A stretch of 64,000 bases of DNA from Gammaproteobacteria bacterium (GCA_030832095.1 JAURJT010000064.1:62001-126000); one strand, 5' to 3'. Counted from the stretch's first letter, positions 9,113 through 18,268 are shown. Numbers and translations: made by a program. Notes: a model not told the origin generated them from the letters alone.

Positions 9113-9967
9113 TTATTCAGGTCTGCCGTATACCAGCGCAGTTTTAGTTGTGCCACTGGCCAACCAATCCCCAATGGCTAACTGCAATTTCTTAAAAAAC
9201 TTGTCAGCTTTTTTATGCGCTTGAGTATCGCCACGATTCTCGTCATTTACCCGATACGAAAAGGCTAGCTCACCAATGATCGGATCACCCACACTGCGCA
9301 TCCAGATCCCTACATCACAATGCGCTTGAACGCTATCACCAAACACTAGGTTACCCAAGGGCAAACAAGCCTCAAGCACCTTGTTGGTGCGCCCGCCTAC
9401 GATCCGTACCGGCAGCTCAGGGGCAGCTTCAAGTTTTTTTAAATCCGGAAAGAAACCGATAACGCTCTGCAAGGTTCGATCAAAGACTGAATCCAATGGA
9501 ACGGTATCTAAAATTGCATTGTTCGAATAGATCATTCGAGAAGTGCCTAGCCCATCGCCTCGAAGGATTTCTTCTTTCAACCGCAGCCGAACCTTGTGAG
9601 GCACCGCAGACTTTGGACTGAAGTGCAATGAATCTTTTAGCGTATGCGCGCGACACTTCAACGTGACCTCGCACCAGTCATCCACCCATACGTTTTGGCG
9701 CGACTCGCGCACCCGTAAAATCAAATTATTGCGCCTGAAATCCTCGCCTGGCGTGTCGTAAAAGAAGACATTGCGCAAACCCGTGTTGGCATTGTCAAGA
9801 TGAAAAAACTCCACTCCAGATTTTTGACAAAAAGCCACTAACAAACTGCTCAGCTGCATGATGCGACTGCGTCGGTCTAAGCCTTCAGGTTTGAGTAGTA
9901 GTTTGAACTCTCGATTGGTAATTTTTTTATCCAGACCAAGTGTTTTATTCTTGACAATCATCTTCAC
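9113..9967 (-). CDS. CYTH-like protein of unknown function
   Basis: A 284-residue soluble protein that I do not recognise with confidence. Several segments follow the CYTH/triphosphate-tunnel pattern: an early REFKLLLKPE strand, then FFYDTPGEDFRRNNLILRVR, then CEVTLKCR, then VRLRLKEEI and a late GELAFSYR. CYTH enzymes use such alternating charged strands to bind triphosphates and metal, but the canonical ExExK is not intact, so activity is uncertain. The start is GTG at 9967, overlapping the SulP stop (GTGA); an in-frame ATG at 9961 is an alternative. It sits between a SulP transporter and the ChrA pair in one tight operon. Confidence 0.55.
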   Translation of the reverse strand: MKMIVKNKTLGLDKKITNREFKLLLKPEGLDRRSRIMQLSSLLVAFCQKSGVEFFHLDNANTGLRNVFFYDTPGEDFRRNNLILRVRESRQNVWVDDWCEVTLKCRAHTLKDSLHFSPKSAVPHKVRLRLKEEILRGDGLGTSRMIYSNNAILDTVPLDSVFDRTLQSVIGFFPDLKKLEAAPELPVRIVGGRTNKVLEACLPLGNLVFGDSVQAHCDVGIWMRSVGDPIIGELAFSYRVNDENRGDTQAHKKADKFFKKLQLAIGDWLASGTTKTALVYGRPE

Positions 9968-11601
9968 CGACTCGCAGAAAGTAATGCTCCAGAGAGCGAT
10001 TCAAAGTAATTGCTGTCTGGCAAGGTTTCAAATACTCCTGCTTTGCGCAACTTAGCTAGTACACGTTCGTTTGCTTCGCACAACAGCACCCTGACACCTC
10101 TTTTCTGCAGGTTTGAGATTGCATCTTCGAGACATTGCAACCCCGTCACATCGATAAACGGCACGCGTTGCAAACGCAAAATTAACACCTTGGGGTCGGT
10201 TGCCGTATCACGCAAGACGCGCTCGACATTATCGACTGCACCAAAAAACATGGGGCCGTTAATTTCGTACAGCAAGGTACCACCAGGCAAAGCTGCAAGG
10301 CCCTGACTTGCCAGCTCAGACTGCACCGAAACGTGATCCAGTTGGCGCAATTCGACGGTGGCCGCCATGCGACGCAAAAAATGCAGGATTGCAAGAATGA
10401 CACCAACATTGACTGCCACCACCAGATCCACAAATACCGTCAATAAAAACGTGACAACCAGAATCGCACGATCCGCGTAGGGCGCCCGCAGCAACACCCG
10501 TCTAAAGCGATGGAGCTCGCTCATGTTCCAGGCCACGACAAAAAGAATTGCAGCCAAAGCTGCCAACGGAATACTTGACGCCAAAGGCGCCAATACCAGC
10601 AACACGGCAATCAGCGTGACCGCGTGCACCACCCCAGCAAGCGGGCTCGTCGCACCGTTGCGGATATTGGTGGCGGTGCGAGCAATCGCCCCTGTCGCTG
10701 CAAATCCACCAAATAGTGGCGTCATCATGTTGGCGATGCCCTGTCCTACAAGCTCTTGATTTGAATCGTGCTTCGTGCCAGCCATCCCATCGGCCACGAC
10801 CGCTGACAGCAGTGATTCAATCGCCCCAAGCATCGCGATGGTGAAGGCGGGCCCAATCAAAGAGATCACTTGCGACAGACTTAAATCGGGCAAGGCAAAT
10901 ACGGGCAAGCCCTGCGGGACTCCGCCAAAGGCGGTCCCGATGGTCGCCACACCCTTTAGCTGTAGCGTCGACTGCAGCAGTGTGGCCACGATCATCGCCA
11001 CCAACGGGCCAGGGATTTTTTTCAGTGCAGCGATCTTTGGAGAAAAAATCACAATCAACAAACTTAGCAACGCTAACGCGAGTGTAGGCAAATGGGTCTG
11101 AGGCAACAGCATGACCTGAGCCCATAATTTTTCGTGAAAGTGCTCGGCTGTGACTTTAGGCAGCCCTAAAAAATCAGACCATTGACCAACAAAAATAATG
11201 ACACCGATGCCGGTGGTAAAGCCCACAATCACGGGAGCCGGAATAAACTTGATGACCCCACCCATTTTGGTCAGACCCATCAACAGCAGCATCAGCCCAG
11301 CCATCAGCGTGGCGACCTGTAAACCAGCCATGCCATATTTGGCGGTGATGCCGGCCAAGATCACAATGAACGCACCAGTCGGCCCAGCAATCTGCAGCCG
11401 CGAGCCACCCAGTAGCGTCACGAGCCCACCACCGATGATGGCGGTATAGATGCCTTGCTCAGGTCGTGCCCCAGAGGCGATCGCGAAGGCCATCGATAAG
11501 GGCAGCGCCACAATACCCACCACCAGCCCCGCGACAATATTAGGCAGCCAATGATGGCGAGCGTAAAGGCCTGCGCGATACCCTTCAATTACTGCAATCA
11601 T
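9964..11601 (-). CDS. SulP family anion permease with C-terminal STAS domain
   Basis: An inner-membrane transporter of 545 residues for sulfate or a related anion (possibly bicarbonate). The N-terminal region NIVAGLVVGIVALPLSMAFAIASGARPEQGIYTAI is the SulP signature. About ten to twelve hydrophobic segments follow, and the C-terminus is a STAS domain (LRLQRVPFIDVTGLQCLEDA and GVRVLLCEANERV). The preferred start is ATG 11601 (MIAVIEGYRAG); the longer frame upstream is not family-like. It is the first gene of a five-gene overlapping operon with a CYTH-like gene, the chrA pair and a YggU-family gene. Confidence 0.92.
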   Translation of the reverse strand: MIAVIEGYRAGLYARHHWLPNIVAGLVVGIVALPLSMAFAIASGARPEQGIYTAIIGGGLVTLLGGSRLQIAGPTGAFIVILAGITAKYGMAGLQVATLMAGLMLLLMGLTKMGGVIKFIPAPVIVGFTTGIGVIIFVGQWSDFLGLPKVTAEHFHEKLWAQVMLLPQTHLPTLALALLSLLIVIFSPKIAALKKIPGPLVAMIVATLLQSTLQLKGVATIGTAFGGVPQGLPVFALPDLSLSQVISLIGPAFTIAMLGAIESLLSAVVADGMAGTKHDSNQELVGQGIANMMTPLFGGFAATGAIARTATNIRNGATSPLAGVVHAVTLIAVLLVLAPLASSIPLAALAAILFVVAWNMSELHRFRRVLLRAPYADRAILVVTFLLTVFVDLVVAVNVGVILAILHFLRRMAATVELRQLDHVSVQSELASQGLAALPGGTLLYEINGPMFFGAVDNVERVLRDTATDPKVLILRLQRVPFIDVTGLQCLEDAISNLQKRGVRVLLCEANERVLAKLRKAGVFETLPDSNYFESLSGALLSASR

Positions 11602-11804
11602 GTCGTTCCGATGAGAAGAGAGCACATCTAGAGGTTCTAAACCAGTATAGCTGCAACAACAGGCACGGCTGCAATGACGAGTCAGGCGGCAACTATGGCT
11701 CCAACCGTACCTTGCCTCGCCAGTCTTGTCTAAATCCACTCAAAGCACTACGCTCTGATATTGAGTATGACCATCTCCTTCAATCCACTGAAACATCATA
11801 TCTT

Positions 11805-13319
11805 ATGAGCCTTCCCGAACTTTCTGCAGTTGAACTTCGCCGCCTGATTGGCGCTCGCCAGGTATCCCCCGTTGAGCTCATGGACGCCTGCATTGCGCGT
11901 ATCGAGAATATCAACCCAGCGATCAATGCAATTTGCGCCACTGATTTCGAGCGCGCCCGTGCTGGCGCACAGCAGGCCGAGGCAGCTGTGATGCGCGGCG
12001 AGGCCTTAGGTCCATTGCATGGGCTCCCTCTGGGCGTGAAAGACTTGCAAGCCACCAAAGACTTGCTGACCACATACGGCAATATTGGTTTTCGCAGCAA
12101 TGTGCCTGACCAAGACAACAGCCTAATTACCCGCCTGCGCGCAGCCGGTGCGATCGTGACCGCAAAAACAAACACGCCCGATATGGGTGCGGGCGCAAAC
12201 ACGCGCAACTCAGTGTGGGGTGCAACCGGCAACCCGTTTAATCCAACCTTAAATGCCGGCGGATCATCGGGCGGCTCAGCTGCTGCGTTGTCAACCGACC
12301 TGTTACCGATCTGTACGGGCTCGGACACTGGCGGCTCATTACGCATCCCAGCCGCACTCTGCGGGGTCGTTGGCATGCGCCCCTCTCCGGGCATGATCGG
12401 CAACAACGCTCGCGCGCTCGGATGGTCAGTGATTTCGGTACTGGGCCCGATGGGTCGTGACGTCGCAGACACCGCCTTGTTGTTTTCAGCGAGCGTTGGG
12501 CGCGATGCGATGGATCCACTTGTGTTTCCCAATGACCCTGCAAAGTTTTGGCCATTGCAACAATTTGATTTGTCCAAATTGCGGATTGGTTACACCGAAG
12601 ATTTCGGCGTCTGTATCGTTGGCCAAGAGATTCGCAGGACGTTTCGCAAGCGTATTGAGGCACTCTCTTCTTTGGTCGCAACCTGTGAACCAATCGAGTT
12701 CAAATTAGGCGATCCGGATCGGGCCTTTGATATCTTGCGTGCCGAAAACTTTGTTTCATCTTTTGCACACACCTATCGTACGGCGCCTGAAACACTCGGG
12801 CCAAACATCCGGGCCAATATGGAAATCGCTTCGGCAATTACTTTGGCTGACCGCGCCTGGGCGCATCTCGAGCAAACGAAGGTCACGCGCCAGTTTGCGG
12901 CTGCGACTGAAAAATACGATTTGATTTTGTCACCTGTGGTACCCGTCACCGCGTTTCCGTGGACTGAACTGTATGCTGCCGAGGTGGATGGTCAGACCAT
13001 GCGTAATTATTATCATTGGCTAGGGTTAACCTACGTGGTGACGCTCGCGACCAATCCGACCATTGCCCTGCCTTGCGGCACTGACGAACACGGCATGCCT
13101 TTTGGACTGCAGATGTCAGGGCGTTTGTTTGCGGATGATCAGGTGTTGGCAGCCGCGCATGCCATTGAGCAAGCGTTTAAAGGCGACTCTGCGCTTTGTC
13201 GACCTAAGCCAGACTTGAAGGCCCTGCAGGTTGCGCGGCCAGAGCTCAAGTCCATCGTGACGCATCCGCCTATTTATGGCTCGGGTATCGCACTCGATGC
13301 CTCGGCTGCTGCTGTGTAA
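11805..13319 (+). CDS. Amidase signature family enzyme
   Basis: A 504-residue cytosolic amide hydrolase. The Ser-cisSer-Lys triad is visible: the Lys in GLPLGVKDLQ and the two serines in the GGSSGGSAAAL signature and the later GSDTGGSLRIPAALCG. ATG 11805 (MSLPELSAVELRRL) is preferred over an upstream in-frame start because homologues begin at this motif. It is divergent from the SulP operon across 203 bases. Substrates in this family range from aryl and aliphatic amides to carbamates. It is not next to gatC or gatB, so it is not the tRNA amidotransferase. Confidence 0.9.
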   Translation: MSLPELSAVELRRLIGARQVSPVELMDACIARIENINPAINAICATDFERARAGAQQAEAAVMRGEALGPLHGLPLGVKDLQATKDLLTTYGNIGFRSNVPDQDNSLITRLRAAGAIVTAKTNTPDMGAGANTRNSVWGATGNPFNPTLNAGGSSGGSAAALSTDLLPICTGSDTGGSLRIPAALCGVVGMRPSPGMIGNNARALGWSVISVLGPMGRDVADTALLFSASVGRDAMDPLVFPNDPAKFWPLQQFDLSKLRIGYTEDFGVCIVGQEIRRTFRKRIEALSSLVATCEPIEFKLGDPDRAFDILRAENFVSSFAHTYRTAPETLGPNIRANMEIASAITLADRAWAHLEQTKVTRQFAAATEKYDLILSPVVPVTAFPWTELYAAEVDGQTMRNYYHWLGLTYVVTLATNPTIALPCGTDEHGMPFGLQMSGRLFADDQVLAAAHAIEQAFKGDSALCRPKPDLKALQVARPELKSIVTHPPIYGSGIALDASAAAV

Positions 13320-13378
13320 TTGGCAGATATATTGCGGTGTAGTGAGCGCATACGACCACGGCGCAATTTGCGATTACG

Positions 13379-14536
13379 TTACGGTGACTTGCGGTGATTC
13401 AACGCCGCAGTCACCATGCCAAGCGCCAGGCCCCAAAATGCACTGTTTAAACCAAACAACGACAGCCCAGAGGCCGTTACCAAAAACGTGATCACAGCGG
13501 CATCACGCTCTTTAGCTTCACTCAGTGCAGTCGCCAAACCATTACCAATCGTGCCCAACAAGGCTAAGCCAGCGATGGTCACAATCAAGGCCTGCGGAAA
13601 TGCGGCAAAGACGCTGACCACCGTTGCACCCAACACACCGGTGATGACATAAAAACAACCCGCGCACACTGATGCAAGATAACGCTGTTTAGGGTCAGCA
13701 TCAGCGTCTTTGCTCATGCACATGGCTGCGGTGATGGCTGCCAAGTTAAATGAGAAACCGCCGAACGGTGCTAACAGCAAACCGGCAAGGCCAGTGAAAC
13801 CAATCAAAGGTGAAGCAGGTGTCGTATAGCCATTCGCACGCAACACGGCCAGGCCAGGCACATTTTGTGAAGCCATCGACACGATAAATAAAGGGATCCC
13901 GACGCCGATCAAACTTGTGACCGAAAAGGTCGGTGTCATCCAAAGAGGCTGCGCAAACGTCAGTGCAAAATGCTGCATTTGAAACAGACCTAGCGTAGCG
14001 GTCGCGCCAAGCCCCACAAAAAAAGTCAGCGGGACTGCATAGAGTGGCAGATAACGCCTGGCAACGAGAAAGCAAACAAGCATGATGCCAACGAGCCAGC
14101 CTTGGGTAGGCAACACCACAAACACGTCAATGCCGAAGCGCAATAAGACGCCCGCTAACATCGCTGCGGCAAGCGTTTTTGGTACATAACGCATCAGGCG
14201 TTCAAACAGACCAGAGAAGCCTGCCAGTGTGATGAGCAAAGAGTTAAACAAAAATATGCCGATCGCCTCAGACATGGATAAACCTGCCAGGCCTGTGATC
14301 AGTAGCGCAGCCCCTGGCGTTGACCAAGCCGTCAAGATGGGCTCTTTAAAATAGAGGGACAAGCCAATGCAGGTGAACCCCATCCCGAGGCCCAACGCCC
14401 ATAACCATGACGACATTTCAGCGGGCGTCGCGCCCGCCGCATGCGCAGCTTGAAAGACAATTGCTGCCGAACTGGTGTAACCCACCAACACGGCGATGAA
14501 CCCCGCAGAAAGGTGCGAGAGCCGCAAGCGGCTCAT
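13379..14536 (-). CDS. benE: Benzoate/H+ symporter-type transporter
   Basis: A 385-residue inner-membrane transporter with about twelve hydrophobic segments. The start LRLSHLSAGFIAVLVGYTSSAAIVFQAA and the motifs ILTAWSTPGAALLIT and FGGFSFNLAAITAAMCMSKDADAD are typical of the BenE family, named for benzoate uptake. No benzoate dioxygenase genes occur nearby, so the substrate may differ. It begins only 12 bases after the GTP cyclohydrolase II-like gene, so the two may be one transcript. Confidence 0.88.
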   Translation of the reverse strand: MSRLRLSHLSAGFIAVLVGYTSSAAIVFQAAHAAGATPAEMSSWLWALGLGMGFTCIGLSLYFKEPILTAWSTPGAALLITGLAGLSMSEAIGIFLFNSLLITLAGFSGLFERLMRYVPKTLAAAMLAGVLLRFGIDVFVVLPTQGWLVGIMLVCFLVARRYLPLYAVPLTFFVGLGATATLGLFQMQHFALTFAQPLWMTPTFSVTSLIGVGIPLFIVSMASQNVPGLAVLRANGYTTPASPLIGFTGLAGLLLAPFGGFSFNLAAITAAMCMSKDADADPKQRYLASVCAGCFYVITGVLGATVVSVFAAFPQALIVTIAGLALLGTIGNGLATALSEAKERDAAVITFLVTASGLSLFGLNSAFWGLALGMVTAALNHRKSP

Positions 14537-14548
14537 TGCAGCGGTGCT

Positions 14549-15622
14549 TTAAAGCATGTGGCCACTTTTAGTCGCTTTGGTGCGCAAGTAGCCATAATTA
14601 TGCTCGTTAGACGGAAACACATGGGGGACTCGTTCGACCACATCGATATTATGTTGAGCCAAGGCAGCAACTTTTAATGGATTGTTGGTCATTAAACGCA
14701 CACGCTTGACCCCCAACAATCGCAGCATTTGCGCAGCAGGCAAATAATTGCGTTCGTCTGAATCAAAGCCTAACTGTAGATTTGCATCAACGGTATCAAA
14801 ACCAGCGTCTTGCAACTGATACGCACGCAGTTTATTGACGAGCCCGATCCCGCGACCCTCTTGCGCTAGGTAGAGCAAAATACCACTACCAAACTTATTC
14901 ATCTCGCTGATCGAACCGCGCAACTGATTGCCGCAATCGCAACGTAACGAACCCATCAAATCGCCAGTAAAACACTCAGAGTGCAAACGAATGAGCGCCG
15001 GCACGTCTGGATTTAACTCGCCAACAATAATCGCCAAATGCTCGATACCACCGTCGCGGGGCCGAAAAGCCACTACGCGGGCATGTTCTGCGGCTTCGAG
15101 CGGAACGCGAGCTTCGCTGACCACTCGCAGAGAGTCTGCTGCGATATCCATATAAGCATCAATCGCAGCCACGCTCACGTTCAGGGCGTCAGTCGCTAGG
15201 CCGGCTGTCGCCACAATGGCGGCTGGCAACAAACGCGAAAGTTTGGCCAGTGTGACGCAGGCTTGCTCAAGAGACCCCGCCGCTGAAATTTGCAGCGGCG
15301 TCAAATCGGGCGGCGTTTCAAGCACCGAGAGTGGGTTTGCCAGATAATCAATCACTGCTTTACCCAGGCCGTCCGTTGCTGTCACCACACAGGCCTGATG
15401 GTCGCTTTTATCAAGGCCCAAGACATTGGCACGCGTGCCCGTCATCACCAGCGCAACGGGTGAACTGGCCTGAGAGGCCAACGCGCGTAGGCTTTCAGCG
15501 TTAACAGCCTCGGCCGCTAGCATCAGTAAACTAGATTCACCAAGATGCACTCGAACACTCGCGCCACGGCGCAGTTCTGAGATAACACGATCAACTTCAA
15601 TCAGGGGGTCTGTTTGCGACAC
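14549..15622 (-). CDS. GTP cyclohydrolase II with degenerate RibB-like N-terminal half
   Basis: The C-terminal half (from about residue 175) is a complete GTP cyclohydrolase II, which opens GTP to a diaminopyrimidine. The zinc cysteines are in HSECFTGDLMGSLRCDCGNQL, the catalytic segment is QEGRGIGL, and the conserved end is DERNYLPAAQMLRLLGVKRV. The N-terminal half looks like a decayed dihydroxybutanone-phosphate synthase: LLMLAAEAVNAESLRALAS and VALVMTGTRANVLGL match the fold, but the acidic metal/substrate motif (DREDEGD type) is gone. The start is GTG 15622. It is divergent from a RibD reductase-domain gene, not in a normal riboflavin operon. Confidence 0.85.
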   Translation of the reverse strand: MSQTDPLIEVDRVISELRRGASVRVHLGESSLLMLAAEAVNAESLRALASQASSPVALVMTGTRANVLGLDKSDHQACVVTATDGLGKAVIDYLANPLSVLETPPDLTPLQISAAGSLEQACVTLAKLSRLLPAAIVATAGLATDALNVSVAAIDAYMDIAADSLRVVSEARVPLEAAEHARVVAFRPRDGGIEHLAIIVGELNPDVPALIRLHSECFTGDLMGSLRCDCGNQLRGSISEMNKFGSGILLYLAQEGRGIGLVNKLRAYQLQDAGFDTVDANLQLGFDSDERNYLPAAQMLRLLGVKRVRLMTNNPLKVAALAQHNIDVVERVPHVFPSNEHNYGYLRTKATKSGHML

Positions 15623-15896
15623 GTAGAACCTAGCAATAAGTTTTTATTCGGATTGTGACAAGCAATTTCAGCGTAAGCTGACACCTAGCTGAATAATCGC
15701 GTAGCTCGCAATTATGCCACCATCGTGGCAATATATTGGGGAATACGCTTAGTTTGTAACAACTTTTTAAGATTCACTATCGCGCAATCCTCACAAATTC
15801 TTAACTGTCGCACTTTTGATCTGATCGCCGCGATCTTTAGTGCAAAAAACTAAGTAAGTTTTATTAATTATTTTATCCAACCCTCCACCGTATCTC
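15623..15896. other. Divergent intergenic region, no FMN riboswitch seen
   Basis: This 274-base gap separates the GTP cyclohydrolase II-like gene and the RibD reductase-domain gene. It is AT-rich toward the right. A small inverted repeat, TGCCAC-CATC-GTGGCA, lies at 15715-15730 and could be a weak operator. I looked for the conserved AGGGxxGGGTGAAATTCCC core of an FMN riboswitch and did not find it, which argues against ordinary riboflavin control. No convincing promoter was assigned. Confidence 0.5.
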
Positions 15897-16670
15897 ATGA
15901 GCGAAATCGCGCAACAAGATTCATGGCCAAACCTGCTTGAGGCGTTTGTCCAAGCAACAAGTCCACTTCCATCAGAATGGGCACCCATTTTCGGCCCCTT
16001 GCGAAGGGGTGGGTGCGACGCCATGATGGTGGTCGGTCAATTAGGCCAAACGCTGGATGGCCGCATTGCAACGATTACCGGTCATTCAAAATATATCAAT
16101 GGGCCTGCTGGGCTCACTCACTTACACCGGTTGCGGGCAGTTGTCGACGCTGTCGTGGTAGGAGTGGGCACTGCGACGGCAGATGACCCTCGCTTAAATG
16201 TACGGCTTGTGACTGGCCAACACCCTGCGCGCGTCGTGATCGACCCAAAGGCCCGCCTCGATCCAGAGGCGCTAGTTTGGTCTGACGATGGCGCACGTCG
16301 TCTTGTCATCGTGGCCGATCAGACTCAAGCCAACACACCGCCTGGGGTAGAAGTCGTCTCGCTTCAAACCAACAATGGTCAGCTAGCACCCGCCGACATT
16401 CTCAAAGCTTTATTTGACCGTGGCCTCAAACGCATCTTGATAGAGGGCGGGGCAGATACCGTGTCGCGCTTTATGCAGGCTGGTTGCCTCGATCGCCTGC
16501 ACGTCATTGTGGCCCCGATCATCATGGGCTCGGGCCGCCCCGGCTTTTCTCTGCCCGCGATCGAGCACATGGATCAGGCAGTCAGAATAAAAATGCACCC
16601 TCATCCACTCGAAGATGATGAGATGCTGTTTGACTGCGACCTGTCAGCGCAGCGCGTCAGAATCGTTTAG
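15897..16670 (+). CDS. RibD C-terminal domain (5-amino-6-ribosylaminouracil reductase-like) protein
   Basis: A 257-residue NADPH-dependent reductase of the RibD-C/dihydrofolate reductase fold. Conserved points are QLGQTLDGRIAT, HRLRAVVDAVVVGVGTATADDPRLNVR, RVVIDPKARL and LIEGGADTVSRFM. The usual N-terminal RibD deaminase is absent, and about 43 residues of other sequence precede the domain, ending in APIFGPLRRGG. With the divergent GTP cyclohydrolase II it could give a reduced ribityl-diaminopyrimidine, as in the fungal and archaeal order of the pathway. Its end overlaps the convergent glycosyltransferase by 27 bases. Confidence 0.85.
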   Translation: MSEIAQQDSWPNLLEAFVQATSPLPSEWAPIFGPLRRGGCDAMMVVGQLGQTLDGRIATITGHSKYINGPAGLTHLHRLRAVVDAVVVGVGTATADDPRLNVRLVTGQHPARVVIDPKARLDPEALVWSDDGARRLVIVADQTQANTPPGVEVVSLQTNNGQLAPADILKALFDRGLKRILIEGGADTVSRFMQAGCLDRLHVIVAPIIMGSGRPGFSLPAIEHMDQAVRIKMHPHPLEDDEMLFDCDLSAQRVRIV

Positions 16671-17732
16671 CGTCGCGACGGCGTAGGTACGTTCAACAAC
16701 TTCTTCGAACAACCGAGCACACTCAGCCCATGAGGGTTGCTGCGCGGCCGCCAACAGCGCGCCTTGCGAAAGACTCTGACGTAAAACCTGATCTTGAATA
16801 ATCTGACGCAAAGCGTTTTGCAAGCTGTCGACATCGCCTGGCTTAGCCAATAAACCTGCGGTATCTGGCACGGTATCAGGGATTGCACCTGCGGTCGTGC
16901 CGATGACCGGCAAACCATGAGCAAGTGCCTCGGCATACGCCATCCCGTAACCTTCAAAACGAGACGCCAGCACAAACACGTCAGCCTGCGCATAGAGCAC
17001 TTGCAATTGCGCAGAGTCAATCGCACCGAGCACGCGTACGCGCGTTAACAACTCAAACCTTTCGAGATCGGCATGCAATTGGGCGACCGCCTCGGCGTCG
17101 CGCGTCAAGTCGCCTGCAATCGTCAGGTGCCAAGGTAACTCTGTTAGCTTAGCTAACGCAGGCAGCAAGATATCAAAGCCTTTACGTTTGACGACAGAGC
17201 CCACCGACAACAACTGCAACGGGCCCGGCACTGGCGGCCGCGACACCCTCAGGACACGATCCGTGCCAGGCAAGATGCTGGTGATCGCCTGCCGTGGCAC
17301 TGCAAAATGTTCAACAACGTCTTGCAACGTAGCAGGGCTTGTGACCACCACCCACGTGGCGTGCGCGAGCGCTCGCCTCTCGGTATCTTTGAAGTGCATC
17401 GACTGCGCCGCACTCAAGCCTGTCTCAAACGCGAGCGGGTGATGCACCAAGGCGATTAACGGGTGACGTTGTCGTAACTGAGCTGCCACCGCAGGCAACA
17501 CACCAAAAGCCAAACCATCAATCACCACAGGCACACCAGGCTCAAGCGCTAGCAAGCTTTCACAGGCCTTTTGCCGAGTGTCAAGATCGGGGTACGGAAA
17601 CCCATCACCCAACCCCAGCACCTGTACCTGCCAGCCGTTCGCTCGCAAACCTTCAATGATGTGACGGTCATAGATATAACCGCCCGTCGCCGTGAGTAAA
17701 TCACCCGGTATCGCAAACACCAAACGCTTCAT
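16644..17732 (-). CDS. Glycosyltransferase family 4
   Basis: A 362-residue GT-B glycosyltransferase. The N-terminal FAIPGDLLTATGGYIYDRHIIEGL is the acceptor domain with the GGY start. The donor domain has VGSVVKRKGFDILLPAL and the nucleotide-sugar binding region ASRFEGYGMAYAEALAHGLPVIGTTAGAIPDTV. The preferred start is ATG 17732 (MKRLVF); TTG 17744 is a possible alternative. It is the last gene of a minus-strand set with a pterin-synthase-like gene and a dehydrogenase-like gene, which suggests glycosylation of a small molecule. Confidence 0.88.
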   Translation of the reverse strand: MKRLVFAIPGDLLTATGGYIYDRHIIEGLRANGWQVQVLGLGDGFPYPDLDTRQKACESLLALEPGVPVVIDGLAFGVLPAVAAQLRQRHPLIALVHHPLAFETGLSAAQSMHFKDTERRALAHATWVVVTSPATLQDVVEHFAVPRQAITSILPGTDRVLRVSRPPVPGPLQLLSVGSVVKRKGFDILLPALAKLTELPWHLTIAGDLTRDAEAVAQLHADLERFELLTRVRVLGAIDSAQLQVLYAQADVFVLASRFEGYGMAYAEALAHGLPVIGTTAGAIPDTVPDTAGLLAKPGDVDSLQNALRQIIQDQVLRQSLSQGALLAAAQQPSWAECARLFEEVVERTYAVATLNDSDALR

Positions 17733-17755
17733 CTTGTCGCTCAATCCACAGCCCT

Positions 17756-18154
17756 TTAAATTGCAGCCTCGTACCAGGCGCGCGCGACGTGCGATTCAGA
17801 GATCGTGATGCGGATCGCGTGCAACTCTTTGCCATCGCGACCCAGCGTGCCCGAGCGAGCTGCCTTGGCAAGCTGATCAAAAATGTATTTTGTTAAAAAC
17901 TCAGTTGTCGTGTTCATGCCCTTGAATTCAGGATGATCGTCTAGATTTGAATAATTCAAAGGCTTGAGCGTATCTTTGAGTACATCAAGTGCACGACCGA
18001 TATCAACGACGATGCCGTTTACATCTAAAGTTTTGGCGATAAAAGCCGCGTCAACCACAAAGGTGGCGCCATGCAAGGCTTGAGCTGGACCAAACACTTG
18101 GCCGCGAAAAGAATGGGCAATCATGATGTGATCGCGAACTTCGACTGTAAACAC
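17756..18154 (-). CDS. Non-canonical 6-pyruvoyl-tetrahydropterin synthase/QueD-like protein
   Basis: A 132-residue T-fold protein. The order IAHSFRG, LHGATFVVD, GIVVDIGRALDVLK, MNTTTEFLTKYIFDQL and ISESHVARAWYEA matches PTPS/QueD from end to end. Compared with E. coli QueD as I recall it, the catalytic Cys position is Ala24, the third zinc His is Ala30 (HGA instead of HGH), and the LDH dyad is LNY at 66-68, while His14, His28 and Glu120 remain. Normal PTPS chemistry is therefore unlikely. GTG 18154 follows AAGGAG with good spacing. It may have a new catalytic role or bind a pterin-like ligand. Confidence 0.82.
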   Translation of the reverse strand: MFTVEVRDHIMIAHSFRGQVFGPAQALHGATFVVDAAFIAKTLDVNGIVVDIGRALDVLKDTLKPLNYSNLDDHPEFKGMNTTTEFLTKYIFDQLAKAARSGTLGRDGKELHAIRITISESHVARAWYEAAI

Positions 18155-18170
18155 AACGAGCTCCTTAAGA

Positions 18171-18268
18171 GTAATGAATAAGCTGGCAAAGAATGCCGCT
18201 TGGTTGACCTAAATTATGAGTAATGGATCAGCTGACAAAGAATGCCGCTTGGTTGCCCTAAAATTTGG
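18171..18268. repeat. Tandem 49-base imperfect duplication
   Basis: Two head-to-tail 49-base units, 18171-18219 and 18220-18268, match at 42 of 49 positions. The shared centre is AGAATGCCGCTTGGTTG. The right unit is the last part of the dehydrogenase-like gene, and its stop codon lies in the left unit, which fills the gap before the pterin-synthase-like gene. It looks like a local duplication that altered the gene's end. Confidence 0.9.

Noticed and set aside
13320..13378. Terminator hairpin between amidase and BenE
   Set aside because: ATTGCG and CGCAAT form a weak stem with mismatches and a long loop; not convincing.
15623..15896. FMN riboswitch upstream of the RibD-domain or GTP cyclohydrolase II-like gene
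   Set aside because: The conserved core of the FMN element is not present on either strand.
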